A DNA stretch of 64,000 nt, from positions 31,778,530 to 31,842,529 of the forward strand of contig OZ026604.1 of assembly GCA_964020085.1 (NCBI GenBank), given 5' to 3'. The notes under the pieces were generated by a model, which ran no database searches, was not told the DNA's origin, and saw nothing but the letters and a program-made list of their open reading frames with translations. Source of the DNA: Micromussa lordhowensis (lineage: Eukaryota; Cnidaria; Anthozoa; Scleractinia; Lobophylliidae). This document shows, piece by piece, positions 1 to 19,950 of this stretch (its first letter is position 1; the number at the start of each line of letters is the position of its first letter). A program made the position numbers and the translations under genes.

Positions 1-274
1 TGAGCCCCCACGCAGCAAGAGGAGCAGGCACCCGTCACACTGTAGAAACAGTGGAAAGAGGGAGAGAGGAAAACTGCTTGGGCGATGAGCTGCCACGCTA
101 TGAAACGCAAGGGAACGCCTCCTGTACGTACGCCACGTTACCCTATGCTACAATCCACAAGCATGTGGAATTCCGACATATGCACAAATGTGTCGACACC
201 GCTGACCTCCAGGGGAACGCAAGCGCTCTTTGTTGTTAACTCTGTTAAATTGCATTTAACTGCATTTAAACCCA

Positions 275-406
275 GCATTAAATTTGCCAGTACCCATTTA
301 TACACCTGGGCAGAGAGAGATACTGTGAATTGTCTTGTCCAAGAGCACAACATGATGCCTCCAGCCAGGGCTCAAACCCGGAGTTTGAGCATACAATTTC
401 AAAGGC
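275..406 (-). mobile_element. SINE-A fragment
   Basis: CCCAGCATTAAATTTGCC through GGGCTCAAACCCGGAG matches the body and B-box of the 3709-3998 SINE. It shares a private variant (AATTGTCTTGTCC, GATGCCTCCAGCC) with the copy at 799-882. Confidence 0.65.
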
Positions 407-532
407 TCGGGAAATTATTAGAATTTTGACAAAACACATGTAGAATTATTTCCCAATTTCACTTGTCACCATTTGATTACCCACACTAGTTAAATAGGAC
501 ATAAGTTTTTTCCCTGCAAGTTGATATCATAC

Positions 533-696
533 CCTCCTGTTGAGTATAGCACCACCATAAATGGACTCCTTCTTCTTTTCTCTTCGCTCAAATTCTGCTT
601 GAGATATACACAGCTCATGTATGTCATTGCATTCTTTGGATTTTGTAATCATCTGAAAGAATTAAATGTATTTTAAAGTTGGTATATAATAATAAC

Positions 697-739
<43 letters not shown>

Positions 740-3700
740 GTAATAATAATAACAATAATAATAATAAAATTTATTATTATTATTGTTGTTATTATTACTG
801 TGAATTGTCTTGTCCGGAAGCACAACATGATGCCTCCAGCCAGGGCTCAAACCCGGAGTTCGAGCATACAATTTCAAAGGCAGTATTTCATATTATATGA
901 ATTATTAATTAATTTAAATTAATTAATATAATATACATGTAGGTTGCAAGTTCCACAGGTAGACACAGTGATTGTAAAATACCTGTTTTGCGCACTACTC
1001 AATCACAATTGAAACACAGTGATATATAGTTGTTGTCATGTAACCTTGTAGAGAGAGACTGTTTAATATTATTAAATTACAATTATACACTTATTATTGT
1101 TACTTTTTTTTTACCATATTTACTATGTTAGAGAGGATGCCATTTCAGCCTTTGCTGCTTATATCAAACTGCCTCGTAAACCAAAGAAATATTGTATTTT
1201 TGAAAAAAAAACTTGGAGAAAAACACTCAAAACAATTATCATTAAAATGCTCCTACCCGGGTAGCATCTCCAATGAAGAATATGGCTTGCTTTCCACCAA
1301 CACCAAAGTATGAAATATCACTGTTTAATGACCTTGGAACATCTGCTGCACTATGAAATCAAACCATTAGATCCTAATTCAATCATTTATTCTTTCAAGA
1401 AACCAATTTAGGGACAACTTTGGAGTCCAAGTGTATACGTACATTTTTCTTTCATTTTGCCGATTGAACTTAGATAACCGATAGATAGCCCAGTTGTTGA
1501 GTTCCTTGGATGTCATCCCAGCTCCATTATCAAGGACACACACCACAGCTTTCCCAATAGAGTCATCAAACATCTATCAAATATGAAATAGTTTGAAAGT
1601 TCTGAGTGAGCAAATGACTAAAGGAATCAGCGACTGTCTTGAATGAACAAGAGAGGAATGACAAGGAAAGAAGAAATGACTGACTGACTGACCTACTGAC
1701 TGACTAAATAAATTGTACTGCATTAGAACTTGCTTTATAAAAATGTTTCCAGCAAAATAGCAAGATCAATCAAGTACAAGCTGAAGGCAAAATTCTGCCT
1801 TTGAGGACCCCAGTGATGAATCGCTCCGGCAGAAAAGGCTAATGCTTGAAAGTCAGCTTTCGAATCTCTTTACGGTGGCCAATTCACTTTTAATATCAAC
1901 TCAGTTGATAAAACCAAATTATCTTGTAATACTCCCCAGTGACGCAGCACCACAGTTTCTTTACAAACTTACCCCCTTTATTCATGATTCATATAGACAG
2001 CCAAACAAAGTGAAACAAAAAACACTTTATGAAAGCAGCTAAAAAGGAATTTTTTTGGATCATATGATTATAAAAAAAGACTGATTTAGAAACCCTTGAT
2101 TTATTCATGGTATTCTCAGGTAAGCTCCATTTTTGTCAAACTAAATAGGAGGCTGAAAAGGCTCTTGAAAGTGTCATCTCCACTTTGTTACTGGTATTTA
2201 TTGAATTTTCTTCTGATATGGATCCCTAATTTTTTTGTCATCTTCTCTAAGAAGCATAATTTGAGATGTATCATTTTCCTATGTTCAAAATACCCTGCAT
2301 GGAAGGGAAGGGGGGAAATCAAAGTAACCAATTTAATATTCCAAACACATACCAGTCTTATTTCAATTTTTCTTGGGCCTTCATTATCTGCAGTGGCAGC
2401 AAGTGCATTGTCAACAAGTTCCGCAAAAGCAAACGCTAAAACCATCAAAGACAAAAACACCATCATTATTTTGAGTTCGAGTGACAATAAGAATAAGACT
2501 ATTTTCAAATAACTGGCAGAATTCTCACATGTTAGTTGGTTGAGAGTACAAGAGTATAGACCATGAATTTTATGACACCTTTATTGCAATTTTAAGAAAT
2601 GTTCATAAATAGTTAAGCTTTACTAATAAATGGAAACTAGAGAGTGAGCCATGAAATGTGAATTGGGCAAGTTGGGTGAAATTGCAAACATTTAAGCACG
2701 GAGCGAGCCTATAAATGGAGGCTGAGCGGCTCAGTCCGTCCATCACAAATCGGAATACTCTGCTTTGATTGGATTATTCACCCAGGCATGGCGAAATTCG
2801 CACGAAGTAATATTTCAGGCGACCGCACAAGGGAAGATTTTTCGTTTGTATTTGCTTTCTTTGTAAAAAGGTCAGCGAAAACAACAAGAATGGCATCTAC
2901 AGAAGAAGAATTTAGACAGGTATCTTACTTCATATACATGCATTTTAACTTCTTATTTTTGTTGTTTCACTTGTGAAAGCATATCGATTGTTTTCGAGTT
3001 GTTTACTCAACGTAAATGAGGTGTTTTAGCAAACAAAGTGCAAACCGCTGACCTTTTATAGGCTCGCTCCGTGTTTAACCTGACAGCTTTAAGGTGGTAC
3101 CCTAGAGTTTTTCTTAGACTCATAAGTGCGCGCCACCATTGCCTGCCAAACGTCAGTAATAATCGCGCGTTCAAAAATGACGCAAGTACCCCTAAGAAGA
3201 AATGAAATCACTTCAGCACTTGAAAGGCATTCAATCACTTCAGTATAAGTAGCAATAGTTTCAAACTTTGTTTAAACATGTGTTTATGACAAAATATGAC
3301 AAAAAGCTCTATAAATAACCAGTAAAAGAGCTCTAAGTTACTCTTGCTTTCTCGCATGCGATACATGGCATCACCTGAGCGTGGGCCTAAATGAATACCC
3401 AAGCGTGATACCACGCACGTTTTTCTGATTTTTGTGATGTCACATGCGAAAATAAATGCTAATTTTCTCGCGTTTCCTTTGGTGAATTTTTTTTAAAAGT
3501 TGGCTCAGTTGTAACCACATACAATTCCTATAAAATACCCTATTTTTGTTTAAATCTGTCAGAGCTAATCTCATATATTTAGAATAATGACAGAAAAACC
3601 GTCTGAACAACCTTGATTTTTTGCCAGTTCAAAACGTCAGGCAATATCATTTCCATGATATGGCGAAGTATGAAGAAATTTCACCGAAGGAACGTATAAA

Positions 3701-5685
3701 TATTAAGGAAAAGTCTGCATACAAGCCTAGTGGCTCATCAGGCCGGAGCTTATCCCGGTTTCAGTAGCATGAAGCAACTAGGAGTACTTCTACTCCCCCC
3801 TGAATGGGATGCTAGTCCATCGCAGGGTTACCCCCAGCATTAAATTCGCCGGTACCCATTTATACACCTGGGTGGAGAGAGGCACTGTGAGAGTGAAGTG
3901 TCTTGCCCAAGAACACAACACAATGTCCCCGGCCAGGGCTCGAACCCGGAGCGCTCGCTCCAGAGTCGAGCGCACTAACCATGAGGCCACCGCGCCCCAC
4001 CAAAGTATTAAGGAGTCTAGGTCAAAATGAGGAATATATCTTCCTGTCATTAGATAAGATGTTACCATGGTAACAGCCTTAATCCAAAAATTGACAACCA
4101 AACCATAAGCCTGATTTTAACAGTACCCATACTGGTAAATCTCCAAGGGGAAAACTTTACGAGAAATTAACTATGTTTCCTTTTCTACCTCGCGTTTTTT
4201 AGGGAGGGTGTTTCGTAATAACTCTAGGGAGCCACCTTAAGTGGAAAGTAGCATTACCAGCTTTCGCGTATGCGTGCAGCATCGCACCAATTTTTCTTCC
4301 TGATTCACTAGTAATGTTTGATATCATGAAATAGCAAATTTAGAAACAAACAAATTAACTGATACCATAAAATGACCAAAGGTTTGCAGTGAAACCATTA
4401 GCCTGCAGCTGGTGTCCCACTTGGATTGTGAACATTTTATGCCGTCACCTCTGTACACTGTTTCAGCAATAGAACACTTTTTCAGTGTTTACATAGCCTC
4501 ATCAAGACAGATGCAGTTGGGGTTTTGCATAACTTTCAAGAATTTCCCTAACACCCCAAGTGTCTAGACGAGGCTATGTTGTAGGTCAAAATAAAATTCA
4601 GGTGAAAATGATTTCAACCTAGTTTGATTCTCAATTTCCTTTGTCTTCTAACCCTTGTTACTCATGAACCATGAATAATTAGGGTTAGGAGACATAGGAA
4701 TTTCATTTTAACCTGAATTTCATTTTGACCTACAACATAGACACAGAAAAAGTACTTTATTGCCTTTATAAAATATTTCTCAGAAATATGTGCAAATCTA
4801 AACCGTCACAACGGTGTTTACAAACTCTCATCTGAACACACCTATCGACCAATGACAGCGTGCAGAGTATCTCACTAATTTTATAAAAGAGTATAAACCA
4901 TAGGCAATGCAGCAGAATACTTGATGTGACTCTACTTACGTAAGGGGTTTTGACCTTCACTGGCATAATATTCATACATGCCACTTTTGACCAAGGTGTC
5001 ATAATGAGGGATGTATTCCACTCTCTCTTCAGTTGGAGCGCTCAGCTCTTGATCAGCTGATTTTAAGATGTAAAGTGTTTCATTTCCATCCACCAACTCT
5101 TCTGACAAATAAAACAAAGTTGCCCTTTTGTTGACTAGTTAAAACTTTTGGTAATTAAAACCAAACAAATAACATAGCTTAAATGCATGTTTAGTACAAT
5201 TCATTTAAGGATTTATATAAAATTAATTATTGATCATCAATCTGTATAGAAATTCTTCAATACCAAAAAACTGCTGACTGAATTTTAAACTTCATTGTCA
5301 AAGGTGTTAATCACTTTTTTGCGTTTTCACCCACCATACGTTTTGTCGTCCAAAATTTCCTGTCGATTCGTGGTAACTATCACAAATGTTTCATTTTCGG
5401 AAATATTGAAAGCCTGCAAAACAATTGTGAAGTATGTGAGATGGCAGCAGGTGGCTCTCAACAAAATAAAGTTATTGTAGTAGTAGTAGTATAAATAAAC
5501 TTGAAAAATTGAAAGCTTGAGCTCACTGTTCGGGTCTTTTCTTTGAAAGTGGTAAAATTGAAAATGCCGCCTAACTGAATCTTCTCTTCCGGCCTGCTGC
5601 CAGCTCTACGATCATAAATAAAAACTGCGGCATCCTCTTCGTCTTGCTCAGAAGAGGACGCATCATCTTTATTTGATGACTTCAT
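533..5685 (-). CDS. SMCHD1: SMCHD1 N-terminal part, seven exons (gene continues left of window)
   Basis: Structural-maintenance-of-chromosomes hinge-domain protein, a nuclear chromatin ATPase used for epigenetic silencing in vertebrates. Exons (minus): 5527-5685, 5335-5413, 4940-5101, 2353-2435, 1443-1573, 1257-1320, 533-652; all phases agree and give residues 1-266. Exons 1-3 form the ubiquitin-like region and end in the SMCHD1-specific run [19 protein letters not shown]. Exon 4 has the GHKL N-box AELVDN (likely catalytic Glu139), exon 5 the G1 box DNGAGM followed by [12 protein letters not shown], exon 6 the FGVGGKQ box, and exon 7 the [11 protein letters not shown] stretch. Start ATG is at 5685, after which the protein is acidic. 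Compared with my memory of the human protein, a loop of about 20 residues between the exon 5 and exon 6 segments is absent. The transducer, the rest of the protein and the hinge lie outside the window. The gene is divergent from STT3A. Identification is strong because the order of segments matches the human N-terminus throughout. Confidence 0.9.
685..797. repeat. (AAT)n microsatellite turning into (TTA)n
   Basis: About 85 bases of AAT units with a few interruptions, then TTATTATTATTGTTGTTATT, making an imperfect palindrome. Lies in SMCHD1, left of exon 7. Confidence 0.9.
799..882 (-). mobile_element. SINE-A fragment next to microsatellite
   Basis: Same variant as 324-406 over about 83 bp, including AGCATACAATTTCAAAGG beyond the B-box. 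It begins directly after the TTA repeat. Confidence 0.6.
1843..2003. mobile_element. Partial copy of the GACGTTTCGAG MITE family
   Basis: GAATCTCTTTACGGTGGCCA then AATTATCTTGTAATACTCCC and ACCACAGTTTCTTTA match 17885-18000. The palindromic half is missing. Lies in SMCHD1 intron 4. Confidence 0.6.
2692..3078. mobile_element. TTAA-flanked element with 20-bp TIRs carrying a short ATG exon
   Basis: TTAA at 2692-2695 and 3075-3078 bracket inverted repeats of about 20 bp (CACGGAGCGAGCCTATAAA inward), as in TTAA-target DNA transposons (piggyBac/Kolobok type). Inside, at 2890-2919, is a 10-codon ATG exon [10 protein letters not shown] ending at a CAG|GTATCT donor. The interior matches 27645-27926 closely. 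It lies in SMCHD1 intron 3. Confidence 0.65.
3709..3998 (-). mobile_element. SINE-A, near full-length copy
   Basis: tRNA-derived SINE read on the minus strand. The head at about 3926-3998 has A-box-like GGCCTCATGGTTAGTGCGCT and B-box GGGTTCGAGCCC. The body contains CACCCAGGTGTATAAATGGG, and the conserved GCGATGGACTAGCATCCCATT block recalls the central domain shared by several metazoan SINE families (from memory, Nin-DC or Meta type). The tail ends at TATGCAGACTTTT. Lies in SMCHD1 intron 3, same orientation as that gene. Confidence 0.75.
4575..4739. mobile_element. MITE (TGTTGTAGGTCAAAAT family) in SMCHD1 intron 3
   Basis: TATGTTGTAGGTCAAAATAA mirrors ATTTTGACCTACAACATA at the right end (4722-4739). 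The interior GATTCTCAATTTC and GAATAATTAGGGTTAG is shared with 34231-34402. Confidence 0.75.
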
Positions 5686-6428
5686 GGCCGGAGAAAAGAA
5701 GAAGAACTTAGCTAGTGTTCTTCAGCACAAGCCTGTTGCACACGAGTCTTTCACGCTTCCAAAACACCACTTCAAAAAAATTTCAATATAACGACTATCC
5801 TAATTGGTTGAACATTTCTTTATCCAAATTTGGAACATCTTTATCCAATTACAACATGTCTAATAAAAAAGTACGTACGAACAAGTCCCGGATAGAAAGC
5901 GTGACCGCTACCGTGACTAAAATAATTCCCGCTAAAAGTTTCGAAGTATTTTAAGATCATCAACCCTCATAAAAGATTTTTCAAACTTCGGAGAAATGAG
6001 CTTTTCTGATTTTGTAAAATGACATGGAATGGAATGTCACGTGGTTTTTGATCAGAGAAGTTTCTTCGATAGTGATCTCCAGAAAGCAATACTTGCTTTG
6101 ACAAAAATGTTTTTTAGCTAAAGAATGCATCACTCCGTCCAAAACAATTCATAAAACCATAAAAAGTTAGGAAATACTGGAAAGGTATTAAAAGTAATTA
6201 CCAAAGCATTTGGGGCAAAGATTAGTGTTGCGTGACCAAGAAGAGGGGAACTGGATCATAGAAATCAAAACCCCACGTGACTTCCGGTTCTTTCTCTCCG
6301 CCATATTGAATTTCTGGAACAAAAGTTTGGTCAACGTGGCCTCTTCCAATTTGTATTTTTCTGCAAATTGTTAGACCTCCACTTTGTAGTTTGCGCCTTA
6401 TCCTGTGACTAAAAACCTCACGGATAAG
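5686..6428. promoter_or_regulatory. Divergent promoter region between SMCHD1 and STT3A
   Basis: The start codons of two housekeeping-type genes point away from each other across 743 bp, so one shared bidirectional promoter is likely. Visible motifs: CACGTG E-boxes at 6038-6043 and 6274-6279, an ETS-like ACTTCCGG directly after the second (6280-6287), and a YY1-like CCGCCATATT at 6298-6307, about 120 bp before the STT3A ATG. No TATA box is evident near either start. Transcription starts are inferred only. Confidence 0.5.
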
Positions 6429-15809
<9,381 letters not shown>

Positions 15810-15910
15810 AGTGCGCTAACCAAGTTTTTTAGATACCAGTATTGCATTAGATGCTAATGCCTCTCTATTTGAAGTGTAACAGTTGTTAGACAATTTTTGA
15901 GCAACAAGTG

Positions 15911-15916
15911 AATAAA
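15911..15916 (+). terminator. Poly(A) signal of STT3A
   Basis: AATAAA about 100 bp after the STT3A stop codon, followed by A-rich sequence. Canonical hexamer at a normal 3'UTR distance. Confidence 0.55.
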
Positions 15917-16080
15917 AAAGACAACTCGCATGAGTCCAAGTTGTTTGTGATACCAGGCTAATCTGAAGAAATAGCTAGTCAAAGCGCTTCACCGGGGTAA
16001 TAAGGATGCAAAGGACACTAGTACCCTGATAACTGATGATCAAAAATCAAATCCGACAATGGATTTGAAGAAACTTGAAA

Positions 16081-16653
16081 TACAGTCGAACCTTCACTAA
16101 CGGCTACTTCAATATAACGATCACTATTTAAAATGTACATTCACTCTTACTGTAACCTCTCTACAACCGTCACCTCTCCACAAAGACGGCCGCGAAAACA
16201 TTTCCTACATTCCAAAATAACTTCTCGACAACCGCCAATAGACCCTTTGCATAAATGGCGCCTGAACTTGAATAACAGTACTTTGTACATCCTTAGCCTC
16301 GTATTTGTGTTTCGAGGCAAAGGATTTTTAACATGAAGGATGTATAAATATTGTTATTCAAATTTACGCGCCATTTGTGCAAAGGGTCTAGCTATTAACC
16401 AGGAACTGACGAACAGTGTGTACAAAACCCCATTTATTATAGTAAAAGGTCACCAAACTTGACCCGTACAGGTCTTCGTGGGTCTCTGTTTCTGTTTAGC
16501 TTCAGTTTTATTGATACATTTTGATTTAAATGTGTAAAAATACAACTTTTTGACAAAACAATTGTTGTAGGTGTCACGAGCGACACCCCTACCTCCCCTA
16601 CAACAGCCACTATCCTCTGTCCCCAAGGTGGCTGTTGCAGAGGTCTGGCTGTA
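16081..16653. mobile_element. Pogo/Tigger-like nonautonomous element
   Basis: Ends TACAGTCGAACCTTCACTAA and (reverse) TACAGCCAGACCTCTGCAAC are alike, as in pogo-type TIRs. The interior is noncoding and carries a second nested palindrome. Confidence 0.45.
16239..16390. mobile_element. Palindromic MITE nested in the pogo-like element
   Basis: TAGACCCTTTGCATAAATGG at the left mirrors CCATTTGTGCAAAGGGTCTA at the right, with further inner pairing (ATACATCC region). Confidence 0.6.
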
Positions 16654-16760
16654 AATATTGATGACAAACTTTCGAGGTCATGTGTTTTTTTTTACGTTGG
16701 CCGCTGCCCAGGTACTGGTTTTCGATTGGATCGCAGGCTCAAGTCAGGTTTTTATGGTAA

Positions 16761-16766
16761 TTTATT
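16761..16766 (-). terminator. Candidate poly(A) signal of the Hint gene
   Basis: TTTATT on the plus strand reads AATAAA on the minus strand about 60 bp beyond the Hint-gene stop codon. Position is plausible for a short 3'UTR. Confidence 0.4.
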
Positions 16767-16826
16767 ATTATTGGCCATCTGCACTGAATCTTTTCTTTTT
16801 GGTGATTGTTCCGTCGATATTCGACT

Positions 16827-19800
16827 TTACAGCGGTAGAAAGAGATAGGCCAATGGCATAAGAGCGCGAGCAAACCAGTGAACTTCCTCTTGATCTGTTT
16901 GCTGCGAAGTGTGCCACTGTGTCAGATGAATTAAACTGGCCAGTCGATTCCAAGCTCCATAGATCGTGTTCATGGCTCTGAGAGGCGCCATAACTAGATG
17001 CGCGGCTTCGTGAGAAGGCCAGTGAGCATAGCACGACACAAGTGCACCATCTACAAGTAAAGTCCCTTGCCTTGTTAAGGGAGCATACACGCCCGTCTCT
17101 ATTGTCATGGTGATTTGAGACACTGCTTGAAAGCTGGAGGTGTTCCCTTTCAAAGTATAGAGCAAGTCTCCAATATTGATTTCTGAGGCTAATACGGCAG
17201 AAATCGGCGACGAAGTATTTTTCTTCCTGAAAATCAAGTGTTGGGACGACAATCTAACGACGTTTCCTCTGTTGGTCTCAAGGTTGTAATAATGTGCCGC
17301 TGTTTTGATTTCTTTGTGCAGAAAAGCGATCACTTCGCTGTACATTGTTTGTCCATTAGTTCCCAGTGTCCGGACTCGGTCTCCAATGTTCAGCTGCCTC
17401 ATAGTGATGCTCGCACCCGATTCCAACGTCACCCGAGAAATGGCGGGAAAACACAGGCGGCGCGGCTTGGCACATGGTGCACAAGGAGGCATCTCTGGAA
17501 AAAAAAATTTCGTTAATTTTCGGACACTTTTTTCTCACTTCGGACAAATTTCGGACACTTTGCGGAAACATAGCTAACGTATATTACGCCTACAAAGTAC
17601 GTTTTAGGCTGAAACAACGTCTGTTAAAATGATAGTTTTACTACATCCTCAAGTTTTACATATACACCAACGGGAACAAAAGAAAAATTATATCAAACCG
17701 CTATGTATCTCAAGAAGTGTCTCAACTAGAGTTAACTCTATAAAGGAAAGTAGCAGCTTTGGAGCTATTTAAAGGTTTTATACTGTACTGTAAATATTTC
17801 GTAAAGAGATTCGGAAGCTGACGTTTCGAGCGTTAGCCCTTCGTCGTCGCTCCGACGAAGGGCTAACGCTCGAAACGTCAGCTTCCGAATCTCTTTACGG
17901 TGGCCAATTCACATTATCAACCCAGTTGCTAAATCCAAATTATCTTGTAATACTCCCACCGACGCCGCACCACAGTTTCTTTAGAAACTTGCCCCCTTTA
18001 TTTGTAAAAATTTCGGACGGTTTTTTCGGACATTTTTTGTCTAAAATTAAAATCGTCCGACATTTTTTGCAAATAACGTAGCTTTCACATTACACGGGAA
18101 AAATATCAAGGATAACTAATATGAGTAACGACAAGTCCGGGCTAACAAATTGATCGTACTGATCAACGTTCTATTAGTCTGTCCACAGACCCTCTATTTC
18201 TTCTTGAGAAGCCAAATAATTGACCGAGGGAGATATGAAAGAGACCAAACGCGGGAGGGGTGGGACAAAAATGTTTTTCCGTCCCGCGCGCTCGTACAAA
18301 ACTAACTCGCAGAAAAAAAGTCAGTGAAGTGTTAAAGTAAAACCTTACACGTGAAATTGACATCAACCAACATTTCACACTCACCATAATCCCCAAACCT
18401 GTACACAAAGTTCGCTGCAGATTTTCCGACGCCATTTTCACAGTTCTTTGATGTACCATCCCGTCCATACGTTTTCTCTGCACCAGTACCACTCCAACAC
18501 TCTCTGTAAAACTGGATCCCAAAGAACTTGAACCCTTTTTCCCGCGCTTTTTCAGCGCATGCCCAAATAGTTTTATTAACATCTTTACGATCGATAGTGT
18601 TTCGGAAGTCGGCTATCAGTTCGGGAAGTGGTCGTGGTTCTACGTAGGAGTCCCGATAGCAACCAACGGGGGCAATTGTCCACGAATGTGCTGAAAGGAA
18701 AACAAAACCCTTTATGCCAAGTTGAAGACAGTAAAAGTTACTGTAACCAAAGCACAAAAGCTGTTATTTCATAAAATTTGAGCTTTTATAGAGCATTTTC
18801 TGTATTCAATTTTTCCAACGGAAAATGCATTTAAAAACTACTAAATCTATACTACTTTACTTTATTCTTCCATTGTAGCGTTCTACAGCAAATAATGTGA
18901 ATGGGGATTTGGGTGAAAAATGGGGAGGTTGAGGAGAAAGAATGCCTTTAACTATTACAGAAATAATATAGTCTTTACACTGATTTGATTTCGTGGGAGC
19001 CGCTGTTGTGGTCAAGTTTTCTTGAGGTGGAGTAGTGTCTGAAGCGATCGTTGTTGAGCCTACAGCACCATTGGTACTATGGGGCCATGGCAGCGGTGTT
19101 ACTACAAAGCCAGTCTCTTTACCAGGCTGCAAATTTGTTGCGTTTTGAACTGCTGTAAGAGGCTGCGGGGAAACTGGAATAACGCTCTTGGTCAAAAGAC
19201 TGCTTCTCTTACGTGTTAGCCCTTGTGACAACGAAACAGAAAGCATTAGAGGTAGAAATATTAACTTAAAGCTTATTTATTTATGTAGGCAAAAATAAAT
19301 TCAAGTTATTAGGCAAATTAACTGAAAATTAATTCTATGTCGTGATCCTCCAATAATCCGCTACACCCTCCTCAGTTTGCTGTGAGAATAAACAATTTTT
19401 AAAAGTCGGTTAAGATCTGATACTGCTAGCCCATGAGAGTTGTTATCTTCACTCCATGGCATTTGTCAGAGTTTGACAATTTTTTTTGAACTTTTGGCAC
19501 CAAATCTGCGTCTAAAAGCATGAAATTGTACTCTTCCCTCTCAACAGTTTGACCTTCTATTTTCGGTGACTATCGCCTTTTCCTTGTTGCAAATTACATA
19601 AAGCTGTAACTCTCTTTTAATTTCTTAATGCTGGATAAAAAGATTCTACAGAAGTATTTTTGCAGAAGAAGTACAGCAGGATTTCAAGTGTGGGTAGGTT
19701 ACAGCTCATCATATTTACATTCTGGTGAAATTTCTAAACTTTAGCCCGTTTAATTCAGTTATTACTTCTTTGCTTTTAACATCTATGGCGTCTTGTTTTT

Positions 19801-19950
19801 CTTTTCTAGTGTAAGATAAAAAAACACGTTTATAGCAAACTTCTTGAAAACGCAATGTATAAGCTCGACGGGTTAAGACATGTTCTCACCTCTGCTCATC
19901 GGCAAGCAGTAACCCAAGAAAAGTAGAGCCAGTCTCATATAAGTGTCCAT
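16827..19950 (-). CDS. Secreted WSC-like plus Hedgehog-type Hint (autoprocessing) protein, four exons
   Basis: Exons (minus): 19890-19950, 18979-19221, 18385-18690, 16827-17494; GT-AG with matching phases, 425 aa. Exon 1 encodes a hydrophobic signal peptide (MDTYMRLALLFLGYCLPMSR). A basic TRKRSS stretch and a Thr/Pro-rich linker follow in exon 2. Exon 3 is one Cys-rich WSC-like domain starting VGCYRDSYVEPRPLPELI and containing FFGIQFYRECWSG and NFVYRFGD, a matrix domain common in cnidarians. Exon 4 is a Hedgehog-type Hint domain: catalytic-type Cys218 in LCFP, a SSQHL motif (His about 289, Ser where Hedgehog has Thr), GVYAPLT, GTLLVDG, then SCYA and a hydrophobic C-terminal segment with VHWFARAL like Hedgehog C-termini. 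Known Hint domains cut themselves at the Cys and may attach a sterol. No Hedgehog signalling (Hedge) domain is present. The natural product is unknown; self-cleavage releasing the WSC-like part is inferred. Confidence 0.85.
17800..18003. mobile_element. MITE with perfect 47-bp palindrome in a Hint-gene intron
   Basis: Arms 17800-17846 and 17853-17899 are exact reverse complements (GACGTTTCGAGCGTTAGCCC core) around a 6-bp loop. The flank AATTATCTTGTAATACTCCC to GCCCCCTTTATT also occurs at 1919-1980. Confidence 0.75.

Noticed and set aside
662..900. Reading frames rich in Asn or Tyr on both strands
   Set aside because: They are translations of the (AAT)n microsatellite.
3926..3998. tRNA gene in the SINE-A head
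   Set aside because: Only A and B boxes are kept; the sequence does not close a cloverleaf and is one of several dispersed copies.
17238..17577. Plus-strand frames over the Hint domain
   Set aside because: Shadows of the minus-strand Hint exon, which has clear family motifs.
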